Counted from the first letter of the stretch, positions 22,853-36,485 are shown. The stretch is 64,000 bases of DNA from Chamaecyparis obtusa (GCA_027943335.1 BSBK01001578.1:865485-929484), one strand, 5' to 3'. Notes: generated from the sequence alone by a model not told the origin. Made by a program: numbers and translations.

Positions 22853-24036
22853 TGTAATATCCCCTTCTTGCTAGAGACATCATTCTAGCTATTGATTAGC
22901 CTATCATTGGACCCTCGTAGGCTAGTAGAAACGGATAAAGGGTCAATTTGTGCACAGAGGACATATGCTTATTTGATGGTTCGACTTTTGCAAAGCTCAG
23001 CACCCTTGATTTGGTATGGAGAGGTTTCAGACTCTATTTGTTTGAGTTTTGCTATTTTTAGCAACTTTTAGAGTCATAGAGATGGAGCCTTGCTATTTTT
23101 ATAAATATTATTTGATCACATGGGAAATTATTATGCCAACTCCAGTTCGAGACGGTTAAGCCAGATTCTCATTTTTGAGGGAGTTATTCAGTTTTCAGTG
23201 GTTATATATTATTTAAATGACAAAGGATTTAATATTAAGTTGTAAATTGACTTTATATTAAATCACTTAAGTGATGGGTCTAAGTATCATGAAGGGGGCC
23301 AAATTAATGTATTAATTTATTGACATATTTTCCTAAGTCTAAATCATTAAATTTATTTAATGATTATATTTTTAATGCCTTAAAGAAAGAAATCACAACT
23401 TTTCAAGGAATTGCGATTTAGGGTTGGAAAGCCTATTTATGCTTGCTGGAGAAAGAAGGCATCCATTGTTATTTTGCAAATTGATCATTGTGATTTTGAG
23501 CTCTGAGAAGGGTTTCAGCTTTGCCATTGAAGAATACGTTCTTCTGTGTGTATCCATTTGAGTTGGTGAAATATCTAGTGAATTTTGAATTTCAAAGAGT
23601 TTCATCTAAAGACTCTATTTGTGCTTCAATAGTATTAGTTTTAGCAGTAGGAAGAAGAATATAGTATTTAATTGCAGCTTTATGGAGGAATAAGTCCCAG
23701 CCATTATCCTCTTTCAGATTTATAGCCACAACATTGTAGAGTTGAAATAAATAAGTTCCTGTAGCAACTAGTGTATTCTCCCAAGGTTTTTATGCATTTT
23801 GTAGTTGCCCTTTGTTAATCATTTTCCAATAAAGGATTGTCTTGATTTCCTTTATATTTCATTTGGAAAATAAATAGAAGTTGCAGCAGTTAATTGAATA
23901 GTTTCAGAATTTTAGATTATTGCATATTTTCTTTTTATTTCTAAAACCCTTGAAAATCCAAAAAAATCATAAACTTTCAAACAACAAATTGAGATAAACA
24001 TCTGCAACAGTTAAGGACTGATTTGGAGTTCTTACA
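22853..24036 (+). repeat. Element C 3' LTR
   Basis: It starts TGTAATATCCCC after the purine tract GGAAGGGCGG and ends GGAGTTCTTACA; 1,184 bp. Confidence 0.9.
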
Positions 24037-25786
24037 TGGAACAAGACCATTTAAGGTCATTTGATAATGTATTGGACCATGCTTGGTCATTTTATATTGT
24101 TTTCATCATGTTTGTAATGATTTTGGGATCATTTGATATGATCAACAAAAGATATTGCGTAAGCCTTAATGGCATTTGTGAGGGCAAAGTGCACCTAGTG
24201 GGTCACTAGGGGTCATTATGTTGATCCTAGGTTAGAGGAGTGATCTAAAGACCTATAAGGTCTATAATGAATGTAACATGGCCAATAGTGCCATTAAAAA
24301 TTTGTAAATGCACTTAAAAGTGCCAAATGAGTAATTTGCCTAGAATTGGAAAATAAGCCGTAGAGGCTCATGAGAGGGTTAGTGTGGATTAGAAGGTTGT
24401 TTTGAACCTTTAATAGTCATTAGTAGGGGCATTATATATTATGTTGTCAAGTGGACAATATTTGTTGTCAACTTGACAACAACTTTAACCATTTTATGTT
24501 TAACAGTCAGTTTAAGACTGTTATGAAATAGTTTAGGATGTTAGTTATGGGAACAATCAGTTTTAGAGTCTATTCAATGGTAGATCCACGAGGGTGGACA
24601 ATGTATGTGGTAGGGGAGATGTGTAAGTCACCATTTTGGTGAAGGAATTAATCAATAAAACAAACAGTTCTCTGCAAACTTTATTCTACAGTGATATAAC
24701 CAGTCCACCAGTAATTTCAATGATTGAATGCAATGTGTTTGTAATTTTCCAGTGATGTAAAAACATTCCTTTGCATTTAATTTACATTTTTATGCAACCG
24801 TCTTAGTGTTTTGTTTGATTTTAAGGAAGATTAATTGACTAGTGCCTTACTGTGACTGGGCTTTAAAGGGTACCGTCAGCGATTTAGGGTTGTGACCCCT
24901 ACTCATAAACTGACTCTCCCACCTCTGTGGTCATTGTGATTGGTGGGAGATGTCAAAGTTGTATTATATGTTTGGGTATGTGCAGGATCATGGTATACCA
25001 AGCTATGACCTTAAGTGGCAATAAAAATCAGAAAATCAGGGTTAGTCAACTTGACGTAAAAAGTTGAACATCTTATCAACCTTATGTGGAAAAGTTGTAA
25101 CAATAGAATATCTAGGAAATTGAATGCAGTTTCTAAACCACTAGCCTTTGTTTGAAAAAAAATTAATCTATTTGTTCAAAATTTTAGATTTCAATGTAGT
25201 AGTATGAAAATTTCAGGAAAAAGATAAAAAGTACATGTATGTCTGACCACTTTAATCACAATCAAATAATGATATATTTTCTAAATATTCTAGATATAAG
25301 TTGTAGACTCATGCCCGGATGTGACACATATTTTTGTATAATTTTTTCCCAAATAAATAATTAATTATGAATTTTCTGCTACAACTTATTCAGAATAAAA
25401 AAACTCTCATGTCTGACCACATTAACTAATTCTAAACTTTACAAGATTGAAAACTTTTTTTTTCTTATAGTAGGCGAAGCATAGAATGTGACGCATATTT
25501 CGGATTTCAAAAAAGCTAAACGGTTTGAAAGTTATAGTTGTTTTTCAATCAGTCTGTCAATTACGATTATAAAGATAACTCAATTAAAAAATAAGTAATG
25601 ATTACTTATTAAACTCAAAATTTGACAACAATTATATTGATGGATAGCTGATAATGTCTTTAAAAAACCCTTTTCGTTTCATCAATTTTGGGTGGAAAAA
25701 GTCATCAGGTACATGGTCGAAATCTCGAGATCAAAATAAATCTGCTGAACACACTTAATGGGTTGACCATTCACGTTTGACATTGC
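24037..25786. other. No recognisable gene
   Basis: AT-rich intergenic DNA between gypsy C and transposon D. I see no motif, RNA gene or bordered repeat. Confidence 0.6.
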
Positions 25787-25810
25787 CCAAGGCAAATGCC
25801 AAGCCTAATT

Positions 25811-26140
25811 GGATATCCGAAAATTTTGGATATCCGATAATATCGGATATCTTAAATTTCCCGCCTAATTCAACATTTCATTTTGACTAGTTTTTTCAAT
25901 TTCAAGTTACATATTAATTTTTTAATGTTAATATTAAATGAGTTGAGTATTTTTTTCAATTTAAAGTTATATATTCGGATATCCGAAAATTTTGGATATT
26001 TAAAATTTCCCGCCTAATTCAACATTTCATTTTGACTGATTTTTCAATTTCAAGTTACATATTAATTTTTTTTATGTTAATATTAAATGAGTTGAGTATC
26101 TTTTTCAATTATAAGTTATATATTACAATTTTTTTTTACA
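25811..26140. repeat. Direct duplication of the left subterminal region of D
   Basis: The segment starting GGATATCCGAAAATTTTGGA at 25811 recurs at 25977, about 166 bp later, including the CCCGCCTAATTCAACATTTC block and the AT-rich tail (TTAATATTAAATGAGTTGAG). The second copy lacks ~17 bp of the GATATC-rich palindrome. The self-complementary GGATATCC motif is thus present several times at this end. Confidence 0.85.
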
Positions 26141-26539
26141 TTAATATTAAATGATAATAGCATACCATTAGTATTATATAAATTTTTATATTAGTATTGT
26201 ATTATATTATTATTATTTATTTCTCTATTGTATAATAGTATAATATTAGTATTAAATATTTATATTATATGTTCAATAATACCTAAGGGATAGAGAGAGA
26301 GAGCAAAATTTGATCGAGAGATTTTGGACATCTAATATTTTCGAATATCCAATTCTTTTTACTCGCATTGAAAAGTAAAAAGTTTATTCTCCGGGTCCCT
26401 ACCCGATAAGCACGTTTTTTCTGTAGAGAATCAGGGGATTGCAGTTGTAGAAGACAAAAATACACTTTTTCTCCCTTCTTAGTTGGAATTGGACTATTAC
26501 CAAAGGTTTTTGCATCACCTTTTTGGTCTCACCATTGGG

Positions 26540-28512
26540 AGTAGTAGTCGTCAAAAGCATAAACGGAAGAGGAAACTCACAAATGAAGAGATTGAAGTGT
26601 ATAGAGAAATGGATAGGGTTTCCCATTAGTATAAGAGACAAGGTATGTTAAATATTAATGAAGATGTGGGCATAGGCCTACCCTTAAATGTGGTTTCAAG
26701 TGAAGAAGAACATGAATTTGCAATGATTTATGACAATAATATTGAAAATGAGAATGTAGGGATTGAAGATGAAAATGTAGGTTTTGAAAATGAACATGTA
26801 GATGCGAACAATGGAAGTGTGGACATTGACAATGACAATCCACTGATTGAATATGAAGGAATTGACAATGATAATGGTACACAAGAACCAAATCAACATA
26901 ACACATCTCCAAATTATATGAGAAATGAAGTCCCTTGGGAGGAAGAAAGACAAACTTCAAAATTGGGACCTTCAATAACAACTAAATGGTTACTTGAAAT
27001 TGATGAGAACATAATGAGCAATTTCGATGGCAAGCGATCAGAAAGAACCATTCAATTGTGGATTTAAAAAATTTTTGATCAATTTTTTAGCCACAAGACA
27101 TTGGTTGAGCAATGTCAAATGTGAGTTGGTTACAAAAGAATGCAATGTAGCTGATTTTATTTCATATTTCAGGAAGAATCTTTTTTACAAGTATGCAAGG
27201 CATAGTCACAGGTTTCAGTGGTTGGATCAACAATTCAGGATGTGTAAGGACAATTTCTCGATTGACACTATTATATCGGTTGTTGACTTTGTAGAGAACT
27301 ATACATTGCAGCCCCAAAATGAGTTGCAAGCTCAATATTACAATTATATTCAGGTTGCTATTTTTGTGCACATAACATATAGACATTCCCCTGATAGTAC
27401 AAAAGATGACCGGAAGATAATTAGAGAGTACCATTTTTATATTAGCAATGATAGATCTCACTCATTTGAGTATTTCCAACATTGATTTGAGAATTATTTT
27501 GAGTGGGTGCGGGAAAATAATATTGCTATGGATAGACATCTCATTTGGTTAGAGAACTGCACAGGTCAATTAAAAAATGCTCGTATGTTTTATTGTTTAT
27601 GTAGAATGCATGTAGAGAGAGGTGTACCTCATATTTGGAGTTTTTTTGAGGTTGGTCACGGAAAAGGGGAGCAGGATGGAGCAGGTGCATGCATAAAGAG
27701 AGCTATAGTTAAGGAGCAACTGAGGATTTCAAGTGCAGAACTCCTTGATGCTCGTTCTATTGTTGATTGGTGTACTTCAGTATTGTCACAGGGCGGACTC
27801 TTGATTCAGCGATGCGCATATTCTTTTTGTTGGTTAAGCTGGGCACAATAGGAGATAGGTTGGATTGTCAAACTGTGAAAGATTCTTAAAAAATGCATTC
27901 ATTTCTAAGCTCAGATGCTAGTACAAATACTATTTGGACATGAGAGTTGGCTTGTTATTGTCTGAGGTGTCTTCAGTGTGATTGGGATCGATGTGAGTCA
28001 AGTGAGTGGGTTGAGACGTGGGTTCCACATTATCTAACTCCTTTATCTGTCATAGCCTCTGTAATAAATGATGACATGGATTGTTCACTTGACTACGACC
28101 ATCTTTCAGATCTTCTTCAGCTAGGACATGTTTTTGCATTGGTTGCACCACAAGGGAATGATGAGAGATCAGATTACTGGTTAGCATGTTGTGTACAACG
28201 AAAGAAAAAACTTGCACAACCGACAACAGATGATGATATGTTCACATATCCAACAGGATCACATGTTGTTGCAGGAACATGGTTGCCCATATATATATGA
28301 TTACAAATAAGGGCAATCCTGCGTTTGAAGACTATGAGAAGTGCAAAACTATTCTCATGTATTCACACCTTGTTATAGCAGCCAATGTTAAGTTGTTGAA
28401 ACATCAAGGAAAACCAAAGGCAAAGGAACTTTGGACTATTAGTACTGTTGATCATGAAGCAATATTGAATACCCTCAAGCAGAGAGATGACCCTTCGGGC
28501 ACACTTCAGTAG
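26540..28512 (+). pseudogene. Transposon D transposase (decayed)
   Basis: The N-terminal basic piece KRKRKLTNEEIEVYREMDR (about 26555) is followed by an acidic repetitive linker (NENVGIEDENVGFENEHV). The catalytic part reads YARHSHRFQWLDQQFRMCKD, VVDFVENYTLQPQNE (about 27280), LIWLENCTGQLKNARMF (about 27545) and VGHGKGEQDGAGACIKR (about 27652). The second block has Glu where copy E has Asp. The C-terminal domain has CLRCLQCDWDRCESSEWV and GHVFALVAPQGNDERSDYW. The zinc-rich segment present in E before the first Asp is missing. Stops and frame changes lie at about 27068, 27483, 27850 and 28299, so it is inactive. Confidence 0.78.
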
Positions 28513-28899
28513 GTAAGTTCAACTCAAGTTGAAAGGTTTTCCATGTTTATTACGATTACGTTTAATAAATTAATTGTAGTTTTTTGCTTTATTTGTTTGA
28601 GCTAATAAACTTGGTTTTGTATGTGGATTGTAAATGCAATTGGATACATATATGATAGATATAGAAGATCGAGGTGTACATTTGATTAGCCCATCTTTTA
28701 TGATAGTAAATTTCACTATGCATTGGCTAGTCATGTTCTTTGGTTCGTTTAGTTACTTATACATTCATAATCTTTTTGTCAACTTATATAAACTTCTTAT
28801 ATTCTCTGTTAACTTTTCTTCTGCCTTTTGAATGCAAGGATTAGAATGTAGATGTCATTGAGTACCATGTGTTAAACTTATACACTTTAGGAGCGGAAA

Positions 28900-29115
28900 G
28901 GACACTTATTTTTTATATATAGTTGTGTATCTAATATTTTATATATAAAAACAAAAATTGAATGTAATGTGCATATTTAGACGCCAAATTTTGTATATAA
29001 AAACAACAATCAACTATAATGTGCATATTTAGATGCAAAATTTTGTATATATAAAAACAACAATCAAATGTAATGTGCATATTTAGATGCCAAATTTTGT
29101 ATATAAAAAATTAGA
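28900..29115 (+). repeat. Short AT-rich tandem repeat
   Basis: Three to four copies of a ~53-bp unit containing TGTGCATATTTAGATGC and AAATTTTGTATATAAAAAC lie directly downstream of the D transposase. Confidence 0.8.
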
Positions 29116-29379
29116 TGAAAAATTTGAAATATAAAAGAGCCCATGGGGTTGATTTGCAAATATTAAGAGCTCACATCTGTATTGCCTTAATGTCATGTAA
29201 AGTGCAAAAATTGTGTTTCCTTACTATGAATGTTGTATCCTTATATTTGTATCGTCTTAATTTTGTATGCTTACATGTGTATTGTTTTAATTCCATGTAC
29301 ATTTGTATCGTCAAATGATGTAATAGTTGGAGTCATTGAGTCAAAATTGGTCAAATGTGTCCAAAGTAAAATGGTGATT

Positions 29380-31765
29380 CCCTGGGGTGAAGGGATAGTG
29401 TTGAAGGATTGCATTTTGGCACCAAATGGACTATGCCATTAGCTCCAGTTGGACAGGTAAACACTAGTGACAACCCCATTTTGACCAATGAGTCACTAGA
29501 ACGTTCGCGAACATGTTGGACCAAAGTGTCCCCAAGGTGCACTAAGTACGATTGGGCAGCGATCTTTTGAGGCTCGTATCTTAGACCCCGTGAGTGGTAT
29601 CAGCGAACTGTGAGATGCGACAGGACTATGTTTTTGAGGCATACAATAACCTCTTTTTGTTCTAGGAGATTCAAATTTGTTTGAATTTGACATGCCAGTC
29701 TCGCTTGATGCCAAAACTTGCAATGAGGGTCAGTTGAAAGTTGCACCATTGAGTTTCTTCCAAGCCGTTCATCTGGGCACCAAATGGTTTGTGCCATTAG
29801 CTCCGATTTGGCGGATAAACACTAGTGACAACCCCTTTTTGACCACTGAGTCACTAGAACGTTCGTGACCATGTCAGATTAAAGTTTCCCCAAGGTGCAC
29901 TAAGCACGATTGGGCAATGATCTTTCAAGGCTCGTATCTTGAACCCCGTGAGAGGTATCGACGAACAATGAGATGCTAGAGGACTATGTTTCTGAGGCCT
30001 ACAATAACCTCTCCTTGTTTTGACAGATTTTTTTTAAAAAAAATTTGGCATGCTAATCTCGCTTGATGCCAAAACTTGCAGTGAGGGTCAGTTGAAAGTT
30101 GCACCACTGGGTTTTTTCCAAACTGTTTGTCCCGACACCGAATGGTTTATGCCATTGGCTTCGGTTGGGCGGGTAAACGCTAGTGACAACCCCAATTTGA
30201 CCAGTGAGTCACTAGAACGTTCATGACCATGCCAAACCAAAGTGTCCCCAAGGTGCACTAAGCACGATTGGGCAACGATCTTTCAAGGCTTGTATCTCGA
30301 ACCCCGTGAGGGGTATCGACGAACAATGAGATGCTAGAGGACTATGTTTCTGAGGCCTACAATAACCTCTCCCTGTTCTGAGAGATTTGTTTTTTTAAAT
30401 TTGGCACGCTAATCTCGCTTGATGCCAAAACTTGCAGTGAGGGTCAGTTGAAAGTTGCACCACTGGGTTTCTTCCAAATTATTTGTCCCGATATCGAATG
30501 GTTTATGCCATTGGCTCCGGTTGGGTGGGTAAACGTTAGTGATAACCCTGTTTCGACTAGTGAGTCACTAGAACGTTCGTGACCATGCCAAACCAAAGTG
30601 TCCCCAAGGTGCACTAAGCACGATTGAGAAACAATCTTTCGAGACTCATATCTCGGATCCCGTGAGAGGTATCGACAAACCATGAGATGCTATAGGACTG
30701 TGTTTCTGAGGCCTACAATAACCTCTCTCCATTCTGGGATAGTCAAATTTTTTTGAATTTGGCATGCCAGTCTCGCTTGATGCCAAAACTTGCAGTGAGG
30801 GTCAGTTGTAAGTTGCACCACTGGGTTTCTTCCAAACCGTTTGTCCTGGCATTGAATGGTCTGCGCCATAGCTCCGGTTGGGCGGGTAAATGCTAGTGAC
30901 AACTTTGTTTTGACCACTGAGATACTAGAACGTTTGCAATTATGCCAGACCAAAGTGTCCTCAAGGTGCACTAAGCACAATTGGGCAGTGATCTTTCGAG
31001 GATTGTATCACGAACCCCGTGAGAGGTATCAGAAAACCGTGAGATGATACAGGACCGTGTCTCGGATCTTGTGAGAGAAATTGGAAAACCGAGAGATGCT
31101 ACTCGACCATGTTTCTAAGGCCTACAATAACTTCTCTTCATTCTTGGAGATTCAAATTTGTTTGAATTTGGCACGTCAGTCTCGCTTGATGCCAAAACTT
31201 ACAGTAAGGGTCAGTTGAAAGTTGCACCACTGGGTTTCTTCCAAACCATTCCACCTGGCACCGAATGGTGTACGCCATTAGCTCCGGGTGGGCGGGTAAA
31301 TGCTAATCACAAACCTATTTTGACCACTGAGTCACAAGAACATTTGTGACCATGCCAGACCAAAGTGTCCCCAAGGTGCACTAAGCACGATTGGGCATAG
31401 ATCTTTTGAGGCTCATATCTCAGACCCTATGAGAGGTATCGGTGATTTGTGAGATTCTACAAGACCGTGTTTCTGAGGCCTACAATAACCTCTCCATTCT
31501 GGGATATTCAAATTTGTTTGAATTTGGCACGCTAGTCTCGCTTGATGCCAAAACTTGCACTGAGGGTCAGTTTAAAGTTGCACCACTGGGTTTCTTCCAA
31601 ACTATTCGTCATGGCATCGAATGGTCTACGCCATTATCTCTCATTGGGCGAGTAAATACTAGTGACAACCTCGTTCGGAACACGAATTCAGTAGAATGTT
31701 CACGAACATGCCAGATCAAAGTGTTCCCAAGGTCCACTAAGCACCATTGCGTATGTTGGCAAGCA
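29380..31765 (+). repeat. Transposon D central array, ~357-bp units
   Basis: About 6.6 tandem copies with period about 354-359 bp; one copy (near 31,050) is about 50 bp longer. Anchors such as GATGCCAAAACTTGCA occur at about 29706, 30065, 30421, 30779, 31189 and 31543, and CCCCAAGGTGCACTAAGCAC once per unit. Units diverge by perhaps 10-15%. The unit is recognisably related to that in E (shared GGGCGGGTAAACGCTAGTGACAAC type block, GGCCTACAATA/AAAGCCT, ATGCTACAGGACCGTG). Each unit holds a short open frame (FEFG..VSLDAKT...QLKVAPLGFFQT). Confidence 0.9.
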
Positions 31766-32883
31766 TTCTAGTGTGTCAAGAGGCAAAGTGGGACCATTCC
31801 TAAGGTAAACCTACCCAACTAGACGTGATGGAAGCATCGGTTTGTGCCCACAATGAAAAAATGATGCTGCTCCAAGGGAGATGGGGACATGACCATAAAG
31901 GGTCATTGGCAAATGTAAAGAGACCAAGGATGGCCATTTGAATGCATTGTGGAATGTGTCTGTGATTTGAAATGGAGTAAATTGATTTTCTATTGTCTTT
32001 TTATGACTTCCATGTTCGTATTGCATCATTTCATTGGCATTTGAAGGCAAAGAATTAACTAGTGTCTTCTACAATAGTGTTTGGTTGCACGATATGCAGG
32101 ATATATGGTGGTGGAGAGACCACAAATGGTGGTAAATGTTGATTGAAGGTGCATGAAGAAGCACCAGTCATTGTTGTGAGTATATACTCCAATGGATGAG
32201 TATATTTTGTGATGGATTGGGGGGATCTATTCTATTGGGGTCCATAGGGACGTGTCAGATCCATTGGGGGGATCTAGAGAGATTTGCAAGAGTCTTTTTG
32301 AACAAGCCCTGACCTACAGACCCAAGAAAGGAGGGTTTGGTACCTAGAATGATAGGTCATTATTTTTTCAATAACAGTTTGATAAAATCTTGTTGTAGAA
32401 GTATCATTCCATGAATGTGCTTACTGATGAATATAATGTAGCACATAAATTTTGAATTCACATAAATGATGAATTACACATGTGAACACACGTAGCACAT
32501 AAATTTTCTTAAGTCATGAAGCATACATGTAGTACATAGATTATAAAGCATACACATGAATTCACTTAAGTCATGCATGTAGCCCATACACATGAATTTA
32601 GGTTATGACAAATGCACTTGAATATACATGAATATACTTAAGGCATAAATCGTACACATAAATACATACACACAAGCTTATCTACATACTAACAATGAAT
32701 AAATGAACACACAATTAACAAATTGGATCGAATATCAAGTTTCATATATATCAAAATAAATAATAATTTTGTACATATTTACAAAATCAACATATCTAGA
32801 TACGATGTGGCATACACCATCTCAAAATGTGTCATATGACATCTCAAAATAAGAAGTTCAACTACAAATGTTTCTAGGACATC
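31766..32883. other. Non-coding spacer between array and second gene of D
   Basis: AT-rich, with loosely repeated CATAAATTTT/CATACACATGAATT words at 32440-32680 and two copies of ATTGGGGGGATCTA near 32220-32270. No gene is recognised. Confidence 0.6.
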
Positions 32884-35010
32884 CTATTCTACTGGTGGAT
32901 CATCAAAATGCAAACTCTTTATAGTACTCTTTGGCTCTGATGGATCCCGCATTCAAACACAAAAGTGAAACCCCAAGTTAGATTACTTAATTTATATGGT
33001 TTCTACAAATTATAAAAAATAAAAATTCAAAATCATAGTCAACAATAATAAATAAAATTTAAACTAAAATTGAACTCTCATGTACCTCGCCTCTCTGTCT
33101 CCTAACACGGACAGGAGACCTAACATATGTCCTTGGTAACGAAGGAAAAATGCCACCAATGTCGACTCCGACCTGTATATGTTTACAAATACGAGATTGA
33201 TCTACAAGTTATACTATTTAATGTTAAATCCTTGGTAGCAAATATATGTTTACAAAATAATTGAATTTACATTAAAACTTACCCGTGTTGAACTTTCTTC
33301 ACGAAATATTGGCTGAGTCATCAGTGATACAAACCCTTGGTGTTCTACCTCCCTCAAACTAGGGGTGACCTACAAAAGTCAAACATATACTTCATACAAT
33401 CATGACTTGATCATATTATATATACTTGATAGTAAAATACACATAAATACCTTTACAAATATACGTACCATGGGGCTATCACTACAAATTGAGATGCCTA
33501 TGACTCTATCGTGGCAAAAGGGTCTCACGACATCATCAGATACCACCCTCTGTCAAATAAACCATGTAAATTAAAAATGAGTACGCACAACTGACAAGTA
33601 TACATGTATGCATAAGCAAACTAAATTACTTAATTACCTTCCCCTTGTCAATGCCTGATGCCTGAACCCCCTTACATTACCCCCCAGTGGCAACTAGTGA
33701 CACCTGCATCAGCATGTAATAAGATGATCGTAAAAATTAGAAAACATGTGTACATATACTATTATAATAATTTAAGGAAACCAATGAGTACATTAAAACA
33801 TATGTACCGTGGAAGTTTCAAGACCAAATGATATAGCCGAAAGTGTAGACCTCTCCACCTGTGCCATCTCCTCTGTCATCAACTGAACATAAAGGTAACA
33901 CATAAAAAAACATATCTGGGAAATTATTATAAGAAAAATCTACTAAAAATACAAATGTTTAAAATTAAATACAATGTAAAAAGTGAACTGTTTACCCTTA
34001 CCGTAATAGTAGGAGTTCATGGCTCTCTATGCCCTTGATGCACATCTTCGTGAGGTGCTTCAGTTCCTTTTGTGTGTTGTGTAGTATCGTCCGCCTCGAA
34101 GACGTAGTTATATGCATCACTATCATTCAGGAGACCTAAGCACAGATTCTTGTACATAATGCAAGTGTGGGGCACACAAACATGTGAGCTCGTGGAGGAT
34201 GCGGAAGGGACAGAAGTATTAGGACGAGGAGGCAACAATGTCGCGCTTTGTGTAACCAGCAGATCACTCAAGGTGTGAATGGCTCGAATAGTCTGTAAGC
34301 CGGCCTCAACAATAATATCAGGATGTTTCACTGTAGGAGGTGGTGAAATCTCAGGAGGGGGGACATATGTGTGGGATTTCACCCAGTGTGCCCATGGCTT
34401 GTCCTTAAGAGCACCTAAGCCTACACCCTGGTTCCGTCTCATACTCCAATAATTTACCTTGTGACCGAGCACAAATTCAGCATACAATTTTTTAATGAAA
34501 TAAAATGGGACATCCAAATTGCTGTGAGGTGGTCTATCAAAAACCATCCACCAGCGGTCCCAAAAGTTATCACATATTGCATCGTTTGTGCACCATTTAA
34601 TTGACAACTTAGGTTTTTTAGGGTCTAATTTTAAACCAGTTTTGGGATCCACAAAAAGATTACATGTCATGTTTTGTTATGTTTAGGTTCATAGCTTGAT
34701 CATAGTCAAGCCCATCATCAAACTGGGCGTGCATGACATCATGCCAAAGAAGTGCAACATTATGTTGCTCTGTAAGTTTCTCCATGTTTTCAATAATGTT
34801 GTTCAATGTGGAAAACATGGGGTGCAATGTGGGGATATTATCATATGTGGTTCGATATCCTCTAAGCTGATTTAGATTATTTCCTACGAGATCCTCTAAA
34901 TGTCGAGGGTTTGAGATTGGTTTGTCTTTTGAAAGTGGGGGATTGTTTGGAGGTGGTTCTGGATTATTTGCGGGATCATTGTGAGGGTTTTTTGATTGAT
35001 TTGAGTCCAT
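32884..35010 (-). pseudogene. Transposon D second gene, seven exons, unknown function
   Basis: Exon 1 (35010-34002) starts MDSNQSKNPHNDPANNPEPP and is proline/asparagine-rich. After a frame change at about 34665 it continues with IKWCTNDAICDNFWDRWWMV, FDRPPHSNLDVPFYFIKKLY. A TGA at about 34019 interrupts it. Six small exons follow with clean GT/AG borders, all in phase 0: 33882-33808 (25 codons), 33703-33638 (22, one stop), 33549-33469 (27), 33369-33283 (29), 33172-33086 (29) and 32934-32884, ending DDPPVE and TAG. The homologue in E has the same core motif and exon style. No known domain is recognised; an accessory DNA- or transposase-binding protein is my inference. Confidence 0.7.
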
Positions 35011-35224
35011 ATCTGATTACAATTAGAACCCAAATAGACAATTACAATCAATTTAAAAAACAATAAAAAATATCATTTAAACCCTATTTTTTATATAAAA
35101 AACTACAAATTTTAATTAAAAACAATACAAACTTAAAAATTTAACTTACCTATTGATGTTGAACAAATTGGATATGAGATTCTATTGGATATTCAAAACC
35201 CTTAGAGTCGTGTTCTACGTTTTC

Positions 35225-35325
35225 ACAATGAAAATGTTGAATGCGGCCGCGGGCTACAAATATAATTTACTAGCAAAAATCGGATATCCGATTAGGCCTA
35301 TGCTTTGGCTTTTGGCTTGGCTAGG
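35225..35325. repeat. Right inverted terminal region of D
   Basis: Read on the minus strand it gives GCCTAATCGGATATCCGA, then CCCGCGGCCGCATTCAACAT, mirroring the left end of D. Confidence 0.7.
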
Positions 35326-35894
35326 TGTATTGACACCTAGGCCTACTAAAAAGTCAACAAACTTTTTAGTAAGATTTTGGAAGAGTGAAAAGTTTATTTT
35401 TTCACATTGCCACTTTTTGGCATACCATGATCCTGCACATACCCCTATTTTATGAGGCTTTGAATGCAAGGAAGGTGAAAGGAGGCAAGGAAAAATGACT
35501 GTTCCAAGTGAAAGACACAGAAAATGGTGCACTAGAAAGCACCAATTATTAGTTGAGAAGATCCTAATGAAGAAGGGGTATATTTTATGGTTGGGTATGT
35601 CCATATGAAAGTAATTGAAGGTGTTGGATCTAGTGTTGGGGTTCAGAGATGTGTTGAAGGGTGGTTTCTACAAAGCCCTAGGCTATTAGCCTTGTGACTA
35701 TTTCTTCCTTCTGTATATATCATTGATTGATTTGATTTGGTTAATCATAGTGAGTAAACATTATGATACTCACTTCTAATGTACACATATTCCAATCCTT
35801 AGTGAGTAGACATTATGATACTCACTAACCCTTACTTTTAAGTTCATCATAAGGATTGGTACTCACTAAGAACAAGACATGAAAGTAGCCAAGT
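35326..35894. other. Intergenic, one short palindrome
   Basis: No gene recognised. TTAGTGAGTA...TACTCACTAA forms a small stem at about 35798-35828, and similar words recur at 35,745 and 35,865. Confidence 0.55.
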
Positions 35895-36485
35895 CGATAG
35901 TCAATCACGCGATGAATTGAAAACAAGTAATAATTAATCATTGATGCCCTAGGTCATCACAACAAGAAGATAATAAAAATGCAAGGATCCAACAATAATG
36001 CCTTAGTGTTAAACATGGGTCCTCAAAGATCCAAACAAGTAAAATACAATAGTGAGCATTATAATGTTGTGTTAATAACCAAATCAAATCGAGCAATGAT
36101 ATATATAGAAGGAAGAAACTGTCACAGGCCCGCGACCTTGAGAAATCAAGTACATTATATAATCATCAATGGAAGCAAATAATGATGCCCTAACCCGATA
36201 GTCAATCATGCAATCAATTGAAAACAAGTAATAGTTAATCATTGATGCCCTAGGTCATCACAACGCACAAGCAGATAATAAAAATGCAAGGATCCAACAA
36301 TAATGCCCTAGTGTTAAACACGGGTCCTCAAAGATCCAAACAAGTAAAATACAACAGTGAGCATTATAATGTTGTGTCAATAACCAAACTAAATCGAGCA
36401 ATGATATATTCATAAGGAAGAAACAGTCACAGGCCTGCGGCCTTGAGAAATCAAGTACAGTATATAATCATCAATGGAAGTAAAG
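35895..36485. repeat. Tandem duplication, ~301-bp unit, two copies
   Basis: Copy 1 is 35895-36195 and copy 2 starts at 36196, both beginning CGATAGTCAATCA and containing CAAGGATCCAACAATAATGC and AGAAATCAAGTACA. Identity is about 93% by eye. No coding content is seen. Confidence 0.9.

Larger units (their letters stand above)
17562..24036 (+). mobile_element. Ty3-gypsy chromovirus C, decayed, 5' LTR cut by element B
   Basis: The LTR segment 17562-18030 matches 23568-24036 base for base in length (469 bp) at high identity. The primer-binding site, gag, protease, RT, RNase H, integrase and a C-terminal chromodomain follow in gypsy order. The left ~715 bp of the 5' LTR are missing because element B sits there. 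Many in-frame stops make it dead. Confidence 0.92.
25787..35325. mobile_element. Transposon D: two-gene DNA transposon with central tandem array
   Basis: The ends are inverted repeats: GCCTAATTGGATATCCGA at about 25803 and, on the other strand, GCCTAATCGGATATCCGA at about 35298-35281. Further in, CCCGCCTAATTCAACATTT (left) matches CCCGCGGCCGCATTCAACAT (right, reversed). Inside are a plus-strand transposase relic, a ~357-bp tandem array and a minus-strand second gene that converges on it. Element E at 45.2-63.4 kb repeats this whole plan. The outer borders are uncertain by some tens of bases and no target duplication was identified. Confidence 0.72.

Noticed and set aside
26655..26981. His/Cys-rich minus-strand frames opposite the D transposase linker
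   Set aside because: Antisense to the acidic GAA/AAT-rich repeats; composition artefact.
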